Shown here: in pieces, positions 14,695-22,474 of the stretch
How positions within the stretch are numbered: position 1 is the stretch's first letter
Layout of the letters: each line of letters begins with the position of its first letter
Assembly (NCBI GenBank): GCA_016867255.1
Contig: VGKB01000010.1
Span: 1 to 22,474, forward strand
From: Candidatus Moraniibacteriota bacterium
Lineage (GTDB): Bacteria > Patescibacteriota > Minisyncoccia > CAIUEV01
Direction: 5' to 3'
DNA: 22,474 nt
The notes under the pieces: model-generated
Told to the model about the DNA's origin: nothing
Databases searched by the model: none
What the model saw: only the letters and a program-made list of their open reading frames with translations
Made by a program: the position numbers and the translations under genes

Positions 14695-15159
14695 ATGCGA
14701 AATGATAAATTTTTGTCGCCTTCTGCTTCTAGAACCCAAGAAATCGGTTGTGAGATTGGAAAATCACTGCGAGGCGGTGAGATAATTTTTCTCTCCGGCA
14801 TTTTGGGCGCCGGAAAGACTGTTTTGGTAAGGGGAATTGCCAAATCACTCGGAATAAGATCAAAAGTTCCCAGTCCCACTTTTAACATTTTTCGCGTTTA
14901 CGATTGTGTTCTTCCCAAAAGCAAAAGGAAAGGGAAATTCTATCATTTTGACTGCTACCGGCTTAAAAAATATACTGAACTTAGAAATCTTGGCTGGGAG
15001 GAAATCCTTGCCGACTCCAACGCTATTACTGTCCTTGAATGGCCCGAATGTATTTCGGATAGGGATGTTATTAAAACACCGGATAAAAAAATTATAGCAG
15101 CCGGAATAAAACTAGAAAATAATAAGCGCGTCGTAAACATTACAGTACTAAAGCGATAA
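14695..15159 (+). CDS. tsaE: tRNA threonylcarbamoyladenosine biosynthesis ATPase TsaE
   Basis: P-loop ATPase that works with TsaB and TsaD to add the threonylcarbamoyl group to A37 of ANN-decoding tRNAs (including tRNA-Ile, encoded about 1.4 kb upstream). 154 aa, a normal length. Visible are Walker A GILGAGKT (35-42), SPTF (60-63), the conserved YHFDCYRL (83-90) and LEWPE (114-118). The ATG at 14695 lacks an SD. The upstream 47 nt is a run of short ATG-containing steps with no ORF of note. TsaB and TsaD are not in the window. Confidence 0.94.
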   Translation: MRNDKFLSPSASRTQEIGCEIGKSLRGGEIIFLSGILGAGKTVLVRGIAKSLGIRSKVPSPTFNIFRVYDCVLPKSKRKGKFYHFDCYRLKKYTELRNLGWEEILADSNAITVLEWPECISDRDVIKTPDKKIIAAGIKLENNKRVVNITVLKR

Positions 15160-15334
15160 TCTGCTTATGTTGTCCGATTTTTACACGAATGTGAAATTTT
15201 CAGACAAATATAAAAATAAAAACCCGATATTGCCGAATCGTGGCGGAGTTTTCTTTCCTTGGGATTGCTATTGAGGAGAGTTTACTGCCAAGTTGCCAAG
15301 ATTGAAAGAGATGGGTATGGTTGAATGATATGTT

Positions 15335-16411
15335 ATGGAAAATCTGGAAATAAAAAATTTGACCGGTTTTCTGTTGCCGTTGGCAGTTTCCGCAGGTCTT
15401 TTCTATTTTATTTTACGAAACGGCGGCGTTTCGCAGAACATTAATTTGAAATCCAAACGCTGGGGCGGGATTATATTGGGCGTAGCTGTAATAATTTGTA
15501 TTACATTATTCCAAAATATTTTTAGCGGCTTTTTACTGCCCAAAGACTATTGGAGTCTTATTTTGGGTATTATTATTTTGCTAGTTGGCGGGATTTGGGA
15601 TGATTGGGAGAAAATCAGTTGGCAGAAACAGCTGCTTTTCCAAAGTGGAGCGGCTATTATCGCGGTTTTAGCGGGCGATACGATAGAGCACATCCGTCTA
15701 CCCATCCCGTACCATGATGGTGCAGGGTCCGAAGGAGTGGTTTTGTTCTTTCCCCCTTTTATCGCGGCAATAATGGCCTATTTTTGGATTATTTTAGTAA
15801 TTGAAGCGCTTAATTGGCTGGATGGCGTGGACGGACTTTCGGGCAGCGTAAGCTTTGTAACCCTACTAGTATTGGCTGTGTTGGGACTGACTCCGGTGGT
15901 AAACCAGCCAAGTACTACCCTGCTTTGTTTAATTATTGCCGGAGTCCTGCTGGGATTTTTGTTTTTTAACTTTTTCCCGGCAAAGGTATACTTAGGATCA
16001 TCGGGCGTATGGATACTGGGCTTTTTAATCGCGGTAATCTCAATTTACTCGGGAGGAAAAGTGGCGACTACCGCATTGGTGCTGGGGATACCAATAGTTG
16101 ATTTTATTTTTGTTTCAATGGAGAGAATTTTGGCCGGTAAATTACCAGTTTTTGGCGGGGACAGGCGGCACTTGCACGAAAGACTGGAAGACCAAAAATG
16201 GAATCCGGCAAAAATAACGCTTGCCTTCAGCGCTTTTTCGTTACTGTTGGGCATAGGCGCATTGCTGACCCAGACTCGGGGAAAGTATTTTTTGTTTATT
16301 CCGGTCGCGGCGTTTTTTGTTTTTTTTGCTTGGCTTTTAGAGCGGCGGCCTTTGCCAACTCAAGCTTCTCTTTGGGAGGGCAAGCCAATAAAGCGCTCCC
16401 GAAAAAAATAA
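15335..16411 (+). CDS. WecA/MraY-family undecaprenyl-phosphate phosphosugar transferase
   Basis: Integral membrane enzyme of about ten helices that moves a sugar-1-phosphate from a UDP-sugar to undecaprenyl phosphate, the first step of lipid-linked glycan synthesis. 358 aa. Motifs: WDDWEKISW (88-96, Mg-binding Asp pair), NWLDGVDGLSG (160-170), YLGSSG (219-224), PIVDFIFVSMER (253-264), and GDRRHLHERL (275-284) with the HxH motif. The HLH motif and overall plan favour the WecA/TagO group over MraY proper. The last about 38 codons overlap the ligase gene on the other strand. It opens the envelope glycan group. ATG at 15335, no SD. Confidence 0.9.
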   Translation: MENLEIKNLTGFLLPLAVSAGLFYFILRNGGVSQNINLKSKRWGGIILGVAVIICITLFQNIFSGFLLPKDYWSLILGIIILLVGGIWDDWEKISWQKQLLFQSGAAIIAVLAGDTIEHIRLPIPYHDGAGSEGVVLFFPPFIAAIMAYFWIILVIEALNWLDGVDGLSGSVSFVTLLVLAVLGLTPVVNQPSTTLLCLIIAGVLLGFLFFNFFPAKVYLGSSGVWILGFLIAVISIYSGGKVATTALVLGIPIVDFIFVSMERILAGKLPVFGGDRRHLHERLEDQKWNPAKITLAFSAFSLLLGIGALLTQTRGKYFLFIPVAAFFVFFAWLLERRPLPTQASLWEGKPIKRSRKK

Positions 16412-17660
16412 ATATTCCCTGGGGGAGAGTAAGGAAATAATGATCAAAAAAGCCGATAAATAGATAAGCTATTAGCAAGAATTTCCAGATGTTTTTCGGG
16501 CCGGCTAAAACGCGGTAAATAAAATACAGAAACGAAAATAGCCCGATAATCCCCAAATCGGACAGTACCAGTAGATAAATATTATGCACGGGCTGCATTT
16601 CCCAAGGGTAAAACGGGAAAGAGGAAAAAGCCAAAAGTTCAACCGGGCCGCTTCCCCACCCCCGGCCGAGAAGCGGGGAGTCAAGAAAGCGATGGTAGGC
16701 CGCCCCGGCATATTCCAGGCGGATTTGGACGGATTCGCTTCTACCAGAAAAGATATTCTGAATGGGGGCGCGAATGATAAAAAGTGAAAATAATAAAATA
16801 ATAAGGATTGTCATTCCGACTGAATTAAAGTGTAGCGGGGGGATCTCTTTTTTAATCTGGGAGAGATCCCATGGCTTCACTCGGGATGACAAATACAAGA
16901 ATAAAATTATTATTGTCAATCCCAGTATCGCCGAGCGGGAAAATGTTAAAAACAGGCCGAGAATCTGTAGCCCAAGCAGAATATTTCTGTTCCCAATTGA
17001 TCGGTGAACGTAGGTTATCACTAGCGTGAACAGTAAGAATCCGCCCAGCATGTTGGGGTGGGGAAAGGTGCCGTACGCTCGCAAGAAATCGTGCCCCAGT
17101 AAATTTATCCGGGCCAAACCCAATATTTCAGAGCCAAGATGGCTTTCCCCCAGCAAATACAATCCTAAAGAGCGTCCGAAGATAAACTGCCCGAAAGCGA
17201 TTAAACTCTCAACCGACCCGGCGGCGATTAGGGTTTTGCGGAAGATGCTTCGGTAATGTCTTGATTTGCTGGAAATGAAAATTGTTATTAATACGGCCGA
17301 GATTATCAGAAAAATTCGCATCCCGTCGATGAAGCTCAATAGGGGCGATCCGCTCCAGCTAAAGGAAAAAACAGCCAAGAGCGCGAATGCCAGTGCCGGC
17401 GCGAAGAAAAAGCATAATTTGTTCTTGCAAAATGCCAGAATTGATTTTTTGTGAGAGAATAAGTTCGCCAAGAAAACCAGGATCAAAAACGCGGCCGTGA
17501 AATCTATCAAATAAACATTGTAAAGACTGAAGGAAGTAAAGCTTTTATTTTTTTCCAGAAAATTTAGGGGATAGGCAAGACAGAAAGGAACGCTGGCGAG
17601 AAACAGTAAAAAAGCCAGTTTAGTAATCTTGGTAATCCTCGGTAAGAATAATTTTTGCAT
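16296..17660 (-). CDS. O-antigen ligase/Wzy-like polymerase
   Basis: 454-aa polytopic membrane protein of about 11-12 helices. It has the large loop and C-terminal signature region of the O-antigen ligase/polymerase superfamily: LDSPLLGRGWGSGP, then MQPVHNIYLLVLSDLGIIGLF. Such proteins join or polymerise lipid-linked glycans outside the membrane. The exact reaction cannot be told from sequence, and a Gram-negative type LPS is not expected in CPR. Start: the ATG at 17660-17658; a longer frame would need TTG at 17672. This ATG directly abuts the start codon of the divergent glycosyltransferase. The 3' end overlaps the WecA-like gene by 116 nt, and the tail is Lys-rich. Confidence 0.85.
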   Translation of the reverse strand: MQKLFLPRITKITKLAFLLFLASVPFCLAYPLNFLEKNKSFTSFSLYNVYLIDFTAAFLILVFLANLFSHKKSILAFCKNKLCFFFAPALAFALLAVFSFSWSGSPLLSFIDGMRIFLIISAVLITIFISSKSRHYRSIFRKTLIAAGSVESLIAFGQFIFGRSLGLYLLGESHLGSEILGLARINLLGHDFLRAYGTFPHPNMLGGFLLFTLVITYVHRSIGNRNILLGLQILGLFLTFSRSAILGLTIIILFLYLSSRVKPWDLSQIKKEIPPLHFNSVGMTILIILLFSLFIIRAPIQNIFSGRSESVQIRLEYAGAAYHRFLDSPLLGRGWGSGPVELLAFSSFPFYPWEMQPVHNIYLLVLSDLGIIGLFSFLYFIYRVLAGPKNIWKFLLIAYLFIGFFDHYFLTLPQGIFIFFGSALLACPPKEKLELAKAAALKAKQKKQKTPRPE

Positions 17661-18806
17661 ATGAGTAAACAAAATAGACTTGAAAGGCCAATATTATTTA
17701 TAACTCGCACCTATCCGCCAACAGTCGGCGGACTTGAAATGCTAAGCTATAATTTGACCACTACAATAGCAAGCATCACGCCTTCTTTAATAATAAAAAA
17801 TCTTTACGGCAAAAAAACTCTTCCTTTTTTTATTCCTTGGGCTTTTTTCAAAGCTATTTTAATCCTGCTTTTCAAAGACGTGAAAATCGTCCATCTTTCG
17901 GACGGGGTTTTAGCGCCAGTTGGGTACGCCCTTAAACTATTATTTCCGAGAATTAAACTTACCATAACGATCCACGGGTTAGATTTGACTTATGTTGAAA
18001 ATTTGCCGCTTTATTATTACACAAATATTGTATTCATTAAAAGAATGGATCTAGTAATTGCCGTAAGCAATGAGACAAGAAAAAAATGCGTTGAATACGG
18101 AGTCGCGGCCCATAAGGTAAAAGTAATTCTAAACGGAACTCATATTGATCAGTATTTTGACAAAAAAATAGGAAGAAAAGACAGGCGAACTGAGGAAGCT
18201 TGGCAGGAAATTTTACCTTCCACTATCACAAAGAAGGAAAAATTCAAAGACAAGTTCCTAATTCTGTATTTGGGCAGACTGGCGATCCACAAAGGAGTTC
18301 CCTGGTTCGTGAAAAATGTTATGCCTAGTCTTCCCGATCGGGCAATTTTTCTGATTGCGGGCATGGGTTCGGAGTATGAGAAGATAAAGAAAACGATTGC
18401 TAAAAATAAGCTTCAGGAGAGGGTTTTTTTGTTGGGAGCGGTTAGCGAAGAAATCAAGAAATTTTTGCTTAACGCGGCGGATATCTTGGTAATGCCCAAC
18501 ATAATGGTCCCCGGCAGCCGGGAGGGCTTCGGGATTACCGCCATTGAGGCGGAAAGCTGTGAACTTGTGCCCGTTGTTTCGAGTATCCAAGGGCTAAAAG
18601 ACGCGGTGAAGGATAAGCAAAGCGGTTTGCATGTGCCAGCGGAAGATAAGCAAAAATATGCGGAAATAATTAAGCGTTTGATTGACAGCCCGGATTATCG
18701 GATAAAACTTGGTAGAAACGCCCGGCGGTACGCGAGGGAAAATTTTGACTGGGCGGTGATCGGGCAAAAATACTTGGAAGAGTTTAGAAAACTAGAATCT
18801 AACTAA
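17661..18806 (+). CDS. GT4-family glycosyltransferase
   Basis: 381 aa, GT-B fold, retaining glycosyltransferase of family 4. The N-terminal acceptor domain begins ILFITRTYPPTVGGLEM. The C-terminal nucleotide-sugar domain shows LYLGRLAIHKG and the E-x7-E motif REGFGITAIE (E288 and E296). No signal peptide; probably at the cytosolic face of the membrane, extending the glycan primed by the WecA-like enzyme. Sugar specificity cannot be inferred. ATG at 17661 (a TTG at 17655 is in frame but unneeded), no SD. The large membrane gene follows 8 nt after its stop, so the two are cotranscribed. Confidence 0.92.
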   Translation: MSKQNRLERPILFITRTYPPTVGGLEMLSYNLTTTIASITPSLIIKNLYGKKTLPFFIPWAFFKAILILLFKDVKIVHLSDGVLAPVGYALKLLFPRIKLTITIHGLDLTYVENLPLYYYTNIVFIKRMDLVIAVSNETRKKCVEYGVAAHKVKVILNGTHIDQYFDKKIGRKDRRTEEAWQEILPSTITKKEKFKDKFLILYLGRLAIHKGVPWFVKNVMPSLPDRAIFLIAGMGSEYEKIKKTIAKNKLQERVFLLGAVSEEIKKFLLNAADILVMPNIMVPGSREGFGITAIEAESCELVPVVSSIQGLKDAVKDKQSGLHVPAEDKQKYAEIIKRLIDSPDYRIKLGRNARRYARENFDWAVIGQKYLEEFRKLESN

Positions 18807-18814
18807 TTATTTAT

Positions 18815-20863
18815 ATGTTAGACATCCTTAATTTCAAGGACTATTCCGTACTCGTCCTTTTCTTCACTTACGCGGTGCTTCTGCCCGGGTATCTCTTGAC
18901 GCGGTTGATTTTCCCGCCGGAGCAATTAGGTGAATTGGCGAGTTTTTATTCAAAACAGACGGGAAATATTATTCAGAGATATTTTTATTATATTTTTGCC
19001 CCAGCCCTTGGGCTTATTCTGCTTGACGCGGCAGTGCTTTTTCTTGACAGAATGAAAGTTGATTTAGGTTTTTGGCAACTTTTTCTTGCCTTTTTGGCGA
19101 TAAACGCCGGGCTGTTTGCGATTGACGGCTTAAAAAACAGACGGGAGAAAAAGGAGACTCAAGAAACACTATTAAACAGGAGGTTTTTTTGGTTTTTTGC
19201 CGCAATTTGGGTTGCCAGCGTTGCCATCAGAGCCGTATTCTATTTGCCTGATGTGGTGCCTCAGGATACTGATTTGGGCCATCATATGTATTTTTCCGAG
19301 TGGATTTTTCAGCAGGAACGACTGCCCGAATACGACACTTCGGAAGTGGTTGTGGGAGAACATCTGGTTTTTGCGGTGCTTAGCAAGTTAAGCGGAGTTT
19401 CCATTCTTTCCGCCTTGGCGCTCCTGATATTGGCTTTTTACAACTTACTTTCTGTTGTTGCCCTGTATTTTATTTCTTTAGCGCTGTCTTCCAACCAGAA
19501 AATAGCTCTTTTGGCCTTGTTTTTTTCCGGAATTTATTTTGCCGTTGATCCGCCCGGGGCAAGATACATAAAAGGCGGAGTGGTAGGCAATACTTTTGGC
19601 AATTTATTTATCGCTCTAATATTTTTGCTTGTTTTCATGTTTTTTCGGTGGTTTTTCCATTATTGCAAAAAAAGCGAAGTCAGGACCCACCCCCGTAAAT
19701 TGGTCGCGCCTTTATTTTCCCTCTTTCTGGTTATCTTTGCCGGGCTGTTTTATACTCATCATTTAAGCACTTTTTTGCTTTTGATAATGTTGATCTTGGT
19801 TTTTGCTTTCTTTTTGGCGCTGCCCTTTGCCCTAAAACGGAAAGAAGCCAAGGCGAATTTAAGAAAAATCGGCCTGATTCTCAAAAACTTGTTTTTGGCG
19901 CCCCGGTTTTTATTTACCTTGGCGATAATTGTTTTATTTCCGCTGTTTATCTATCTTCCCTATTACCTCAAGGAACAGGCGGTTGAAACGGTAATCGGAA
20001 CGCCGGTGAAGGATACTCGCATAGGAATACAGCTTGACGAAGCACCCGGTAAGTTTGGCCTTGCGAGAACCGTTTTTGCTCTGGTTGGACTTGGATATGT
20101 AATCTTATATTTGCTGTATGCCGCAAGCAAGAGGTTTACTTTTGTGAGGCAAAGCGCTTTTTTGCGCCGGTTGAGAGAAAGTTATCAAAAAAGGAATTCC
20201 CTGTTTTTTCTTATGTATTTTTTGGTCTTTTTTGGTTGGTTTTTACCCCTGTCAATTTTAAGCTTTTTTCCTCAGTGGGTAAAGATTGATCTTCCCAGCC
20301 GGCGGGTAATAAATTATCAGATTTATCCGGTGATAGCGTTTTCTGCTTTAGGAGCTTATCTTGCGTTTAGACTGTTGGCAAACAGAATTAAAAGCAGGAA
20401 GATGTTTGCAGCAGTAGCCGGATTGGTTTTGGCGGGAGTTCTCTGGGACGGCACTTCCGATTTTCGTGCGGTTTACTCCGGAAAGAATAAATTTGAGGAT
20501 GCGGTGGCCCTTTTCCACGCTTCGGGGTATCTGGCGGGAAATACGCCGCGGGATGCCGTGATAATAAAGGATCACCGCTCAATAGCCGGTGACAGCTGGA
20601 TAAAATTTTTCGTTATGCGGGGCTATGATTATTTTCTCTCCCGAACCTATGATTACAAGTACGGGAGCGTTGACAGTAAACTTGACATTTGCACGAAAGA
20701 AACAGTTGATCTGCCCGCGAGCGATCCAGCAACTGATTGTTTTGGACAAAAAGGAATAAATTATGTAGTATTGAAACCGCAGGGGGATGACTTTTTGTTT
20801 TGGAAGGAAAAAGACTTTAAATCCATATATTTTAACGATTACATTGTCATATTTAAGAGATAA
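18815..20863 (+). CDS. Large polytopic membrane protein, GT-C glycosyltransferase-like
   Basis: 682 aa with about 12 transmembrane helices spread over residues 10-560 and a C-terminal soluble part (about 565-682). After the third or fourth helix comes a periplasmic loop DVVPQDTDLGHHMYFSEW (around 145-165), the acidic first-loop motif expected of GT-C enzymes, which use lipid-linked sugars. The C-terminal region ends NYVVLKPQG...YIVIFKR, as in many such proteins. The family cannot be fixed by eye; a polymer transporter is less likely. It lies 8 nt after the GT4 gene, so it is part of the same glycan unit. No SD. Confidence 0.7.
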   Translation: MLDILNFKDYSVLVLFFTYAVLLPGYLLTRLIFPPEQLGELASFYSKQTGNIIQRYFYYIFAPALGLILLDAAVLFLDRMKVDLGFWQLFLAFLAINAGLFAIDGLKNRREKKETQETLLNRRFFWFFAAIWVASVAIRAVFYLPDVVPQDTDLGHHMYFSEWIFQQERLPEYDTSEVVVGEHLVFAVLSKLSGVSILSALALLILAFYNLLSVVALYFISLALSSNQKIALLALFFSGIYFAVDPPGARYIKGGVVGNTFGNLFIALIFLLVFMFFRWFFHYCKKSEVRTHPRKLVAPLFSLFLVIFAGLFYTHHLSTFLLLIMLILVFAFFLALPFALKRKEAKANLRKIGLILKNLFLAPRFLFTLAIIVLFPLFIYLPYYLKEQAVETVIGTPVKDTRIGIQLDEAPGKFGLARTVFALVGLGYVILYLLYAASKRFTFVRQSAFLRRLRESYQKRNSLFFLMYFLVFFGWFLPLSILSFFPQWVKIDLPSRRVINYQIYPVIAFSALGAYLAFRLLANRIKSRKMFAAVAGLVLAGVLWDGTSDFRAVYSGKNKFEDAVALFHASGYLAGNTPRDAVIIKDHRSIAGDSWIKFFVMRGYDYFLSRTYDYKYGSVDSKLDICTKETVDLPASDPATDCFGQKGINYVVLKPQGDDFLFWKEKDFKSIYFNDYIVIFKR

Positions 20864-20879
20864 GAATTGAATTATTCAT

Positions 20880-21254
20880 ATGTTGTCTGAAAAACAAGTC
20901 AAAAAACTTAGGAATAAATTAGAGAAAGCCAAGAAAAGTCTTGAGGGCCAGTTGCTGAAATTTGCCAAAGCGGATTCAAAGGCGAAAGGCAACTATAAGA
21001 CGGAATTCCCCAAAATTGGCAACCAAATAGATGAAAATGCTCAGGAAATGACCGAATACGAACAAAACATTTCTTTAGAGCATAACTTTGAGGACGAATT
21101 AAAGTTAATTCAAAAAGCGCTCAGAAAGATTGAGCAGGGCAAATATGGAGTTTGCGAATCCTGCCAGCAGGAAATTCCCTTCGGCAGGTTGGAAATCCGC
21201 CCCCAATCAATTTTGTGCATTTCCTGCAAATCAAAAAAAGAAAAACAATCCTAA
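20880..21254 (+). CDS. DksA/TraR-type zinc-finger protein
   Basis: 124 aa. A long N-terminal helical hairpin (about 3-85) is followed by a C4 zinc finger with C92, C95, C113 and C116 (CESC...CISC), next to GKYGVCESC and EIPFGRLEIRP, the classic DksA/TraR finger. The acidic DxxDxA tip motif that DksA inserts into the RNA polymerase secondary channel is not seen at the coiled-coil turn (about 40-52), so this is closer to YteA/YocK-like members. A role at RNA polymerase is an inference. It lies 16 nt after the membrane gene and about 70 nt before rpoD. No SD. Confidence 0.85.
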   Translation: MLSEKQVKKLRNKLEKAKKSLEGQLLKFAKADSKAKGNYKTEFPKIGNQIDENAQEMTEYEQNISLEHNFEDELKLIQKALRKIEQGKYGVCESCQQEIPFGRLEIRPQSILCISCKSKKEKQS

Positions 21255-21297
21255 AAATTTTCCATTGAACCGTTTTTTCTTAACGCATAAGTACTAA

Positions 21298-21313
21298 CTA
21301 AGAGAAGTCTTAG
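21298..21313 (+). promoter_or_regulatory. Small hairpin in the rpoD 5' UTR
   Basis: CTAAGA/TCTTAG, a perfect 6-bp stem with a GAAG loop, ends 10 nt before the rpoD ATG, where an SD would normally sit. It could limit or guide ribosome access. Chance is possible at this size. Confidence 0.3.
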
Positions 21314-21323
21314 ACGGAAATTT

Positions 21324-22474
21324 ATGGCAAACAAGCAGAGGACAAAAAAACCAAAAAAGGCAAGGAAGGCAAAGAAGAAAAAGATTAGCCCCGTCCGGCC
21401 AAAGAAAATAAGAAAAGGAACCGCTTCGCGTCCGAAAAAAAACCGGAGGCCTTCTGGAGTTTCAGGAAAGATTCTGGGGAGAAAAAAGCTCCGAAAGCCC
21501 GGACGGGCCAAAAGGGTTGATTTTGCCAAACATAAGATTGAGAGCTTGATGCAGGAAGGTCGCCAAAGAGGGTTCGTTACCGAAGCGGAAATATTAGAGG
21601 TTGTGCCGGAAACAGAGGAACAGATTGAGCTGATGGAAAAAATATATAAAGATCTGGCTAAAGCGGGGGTGGAAATAGTTGAAGGAGAGGCCGAGTATTT
21701 AGAGGAAGAGAAGAATGTTAAGGAGGCAGAGACGGCAAAGAGAGGCGGTTCTAGCGCTAATGAAGAGGCGACCGGCGGCGACACGATTCAGATGTATTTG
21801 CGGGAGATTGGCAAGGTGCGTTTGCTCTCCTCTGAAGAAGAGGTGTCGCTTGCCAAGAGAATTGAGAAAGGAGACAGAATCGCCAAGCAAAGACTTACGG
21901 AGGCGAACCTGCGCTTGGTGGTGAGTATTGCCAAGAAATACGTGGGAAGATCAAGTAGTTTGAGTCTCCTTGACTTAATCCAGGAAGGAAATCTGGGGCT
22001 TTTCCGGGCGGTGGAAAAATTTGATTATCGCAAGGGCTATAAGTTCTCAACTTATGCGACTTGGTGGATTAGACAGGCGATAACCCGAGCGCTGGCTGAC
22101 CAATCCAGAACCATCCGCATCCCGGTGCATATGGTGGAGACGATTAATAAGTACACTCAAGCCAGCCGCCGCTTGGTTCAGGAATTGGGGAGGGAACCCT
22201 TTCCCGAAGAAATTGCGGCGGAAATGGGCATTGAAACGGACCGGGCGTTGCATATCCAAAAGATATCTCAGGAGACTATTTCTTTGGAGACTAATGTAGG
22301 TGACAGCGATAATGACGATACGACGGTTCTGGGCGATTTTATCCCAGATGAAGAGAATAATATGCCTACCCAGATTGCCAGCCACACGTTACTGCGGGAA
22401 CAACTAAAGGGGGCGCTGAGCGATCTAACCCCTCGGGAAAGGAAGATTTTGAGCATTCGTTTCGGGCTTGAAGA
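21324..22474 (+). CDS. rpoD: RNA polymerase principal sigma factor RpoD, 3' end cut
   Basis: 383 complete codons are present. An unusually basic Lys/Arg-rich N-terminus (about 1-72) precedes a region 1.1-like domain (about 73-125), then region 1.2 (DTIQMYLREIGKVRLLSS from 153), region 2 with NLRLVVSIAKKYVGR, DLIQEGNLGL and the -10-reading FSTYATWWIRQAITRA, and region 3 with RIPVHMVE. The window ends in region 4 (LTPRERKILSIRFGLE). Between YVGR and LDLIQ there are two more residues than in B. subtilis. It recognises TTGACA/TATAAT-type promoters like those noted here. ATG at 21324, no SD. Identification is certain; the 3' end is missing. Confidence 0.96.
   Translation, partial: MANKQRTKKPKKARKAKKKKISPVRPKKIRKGTASRPKKNRRPSGVSGKILGRKKLRKPGRAKRVDFAKHKIESLMQEGRQRGFVTEAEILEVVPETEEQIELMEKIYKDLAKAGVEIVEGEAEYLEEEKNVKEAETAKRGGSSANEEATGGDTIQMYLREIGKVRLLSSEEEVSLAKRIEKGDRIAKQRLTEANLRLVVSIAKKYVGRSSSLSLLDLIQEGNLGLFRAVEKFDYRKGYKFSTYATWWIRQAITRALADQSRTIRIPVHMVETINKYTQASRRLVQELGREPFPEEIAAEMGIETDRALHIQKISQETISLETNVGDSDNDDTTVLGDFIPDEENNMPTQIASHTLLREQLKGALSDLTPRERKILSIRFGLE

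Noticed and set aside
15160..15334. 36-codon ORF (15167-15274) between tsaE and the WecA-like gene
   Set aside because: No SD, no recognisable domain and an ordinary AT-rich spacer; a decayed gene end is possible but unsupported.

Overview
The window looks like a chromosomal segment of a Patescibacteria/CPR bacterium, most likely Parcubacteria-like. The evidence is indirect. The 16S rRNA is CPR-like, with the 27F primer site carrying TAG instead of TGG. The 16S and 23S genes are not adjacent. Most core genes lack a Shine-Dalgarno (SD) sequence, and many short lineage-specific genes sit among housekeeping genes. TGA is used as a stop (for example by the 86-aa and 58-aa genes), so the code is standard and not the UGA=Gly code of Gracilibacteria/SR1. 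No mobile element, phage gene or CRISPR array is visible.

Layout: (1) Positions 1-1034 hold the 5' part of enolase (minus), divergent from glycyl-tRNA synthetase (plus), which is followed by an 86-aa unknown gene and a structured, promoter- and terminator-bearing stretch that may be a small RNA. (2) A collinear minus-strand block runs from a promoter near 7420 down to about 2929: rRNA leader with boxA, 16S, a 33-aa putative membrane peptide, 5S, a 110-aa zinc-ribbon protein, L25, S12, S7 and a 58-aa zinc-ribbon protein. No 23S lies between 16S and 5S, and I see no convincing terminator inside the block, so rRNA and ribosomal-protein genes may share a transcript. (3) Facing away from the rRNA promoter, and sharing a palindrome that holds both -35 boxes, is a plus-strand unit: a 17-codon leader ORF, then a 144-aa Cys-rich protein, closed by a strong terminator. 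(4) Minus strand: HtpX protease, a 229-aa Cys-rich unknown, and a TPR protein plus DnaX pair in which dnaX has a candidate -1 frameshift site. (5) Plus strand: ribosomal protein L19, tRNA-Ile, tRNA-Arg, a tRNA-like relic abutting a 17-bp perfect hairpin, a seven-repeat Asp-box propeller lipoprotein candidate, and TsaE. (6) An envelope polysaccharide group: a WecA/MraY-type phosphosugar transferase, an O-antigen-ligase/Wzy-like protein (minus, overlapping the previous gene tail to tail), a GT4 glycosyltransferase whose start codon abuts the ligase start, and a large multi-spanning GT-C-like protein. (7) A DksA/TraR-type zinc-finger protein and the principal sigma factor RpoD, cut by the window end.

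Themes: translation and transcription genes dominate (GlyRS, L25, S12, S7, L19, TsaE, RpoD, rRNA, tRNAs), next to one glycan-assembly cluster. The most unusual signals are the 16S-5S arrangement with a small ORF in its spacer, the palindromic divergent promoter, the split between SD-less core genes and strongly SD-led small unknown genes, and the dnaX slippery heptamer. All functional assignments rest on reading motifs by eye; no searches were run.
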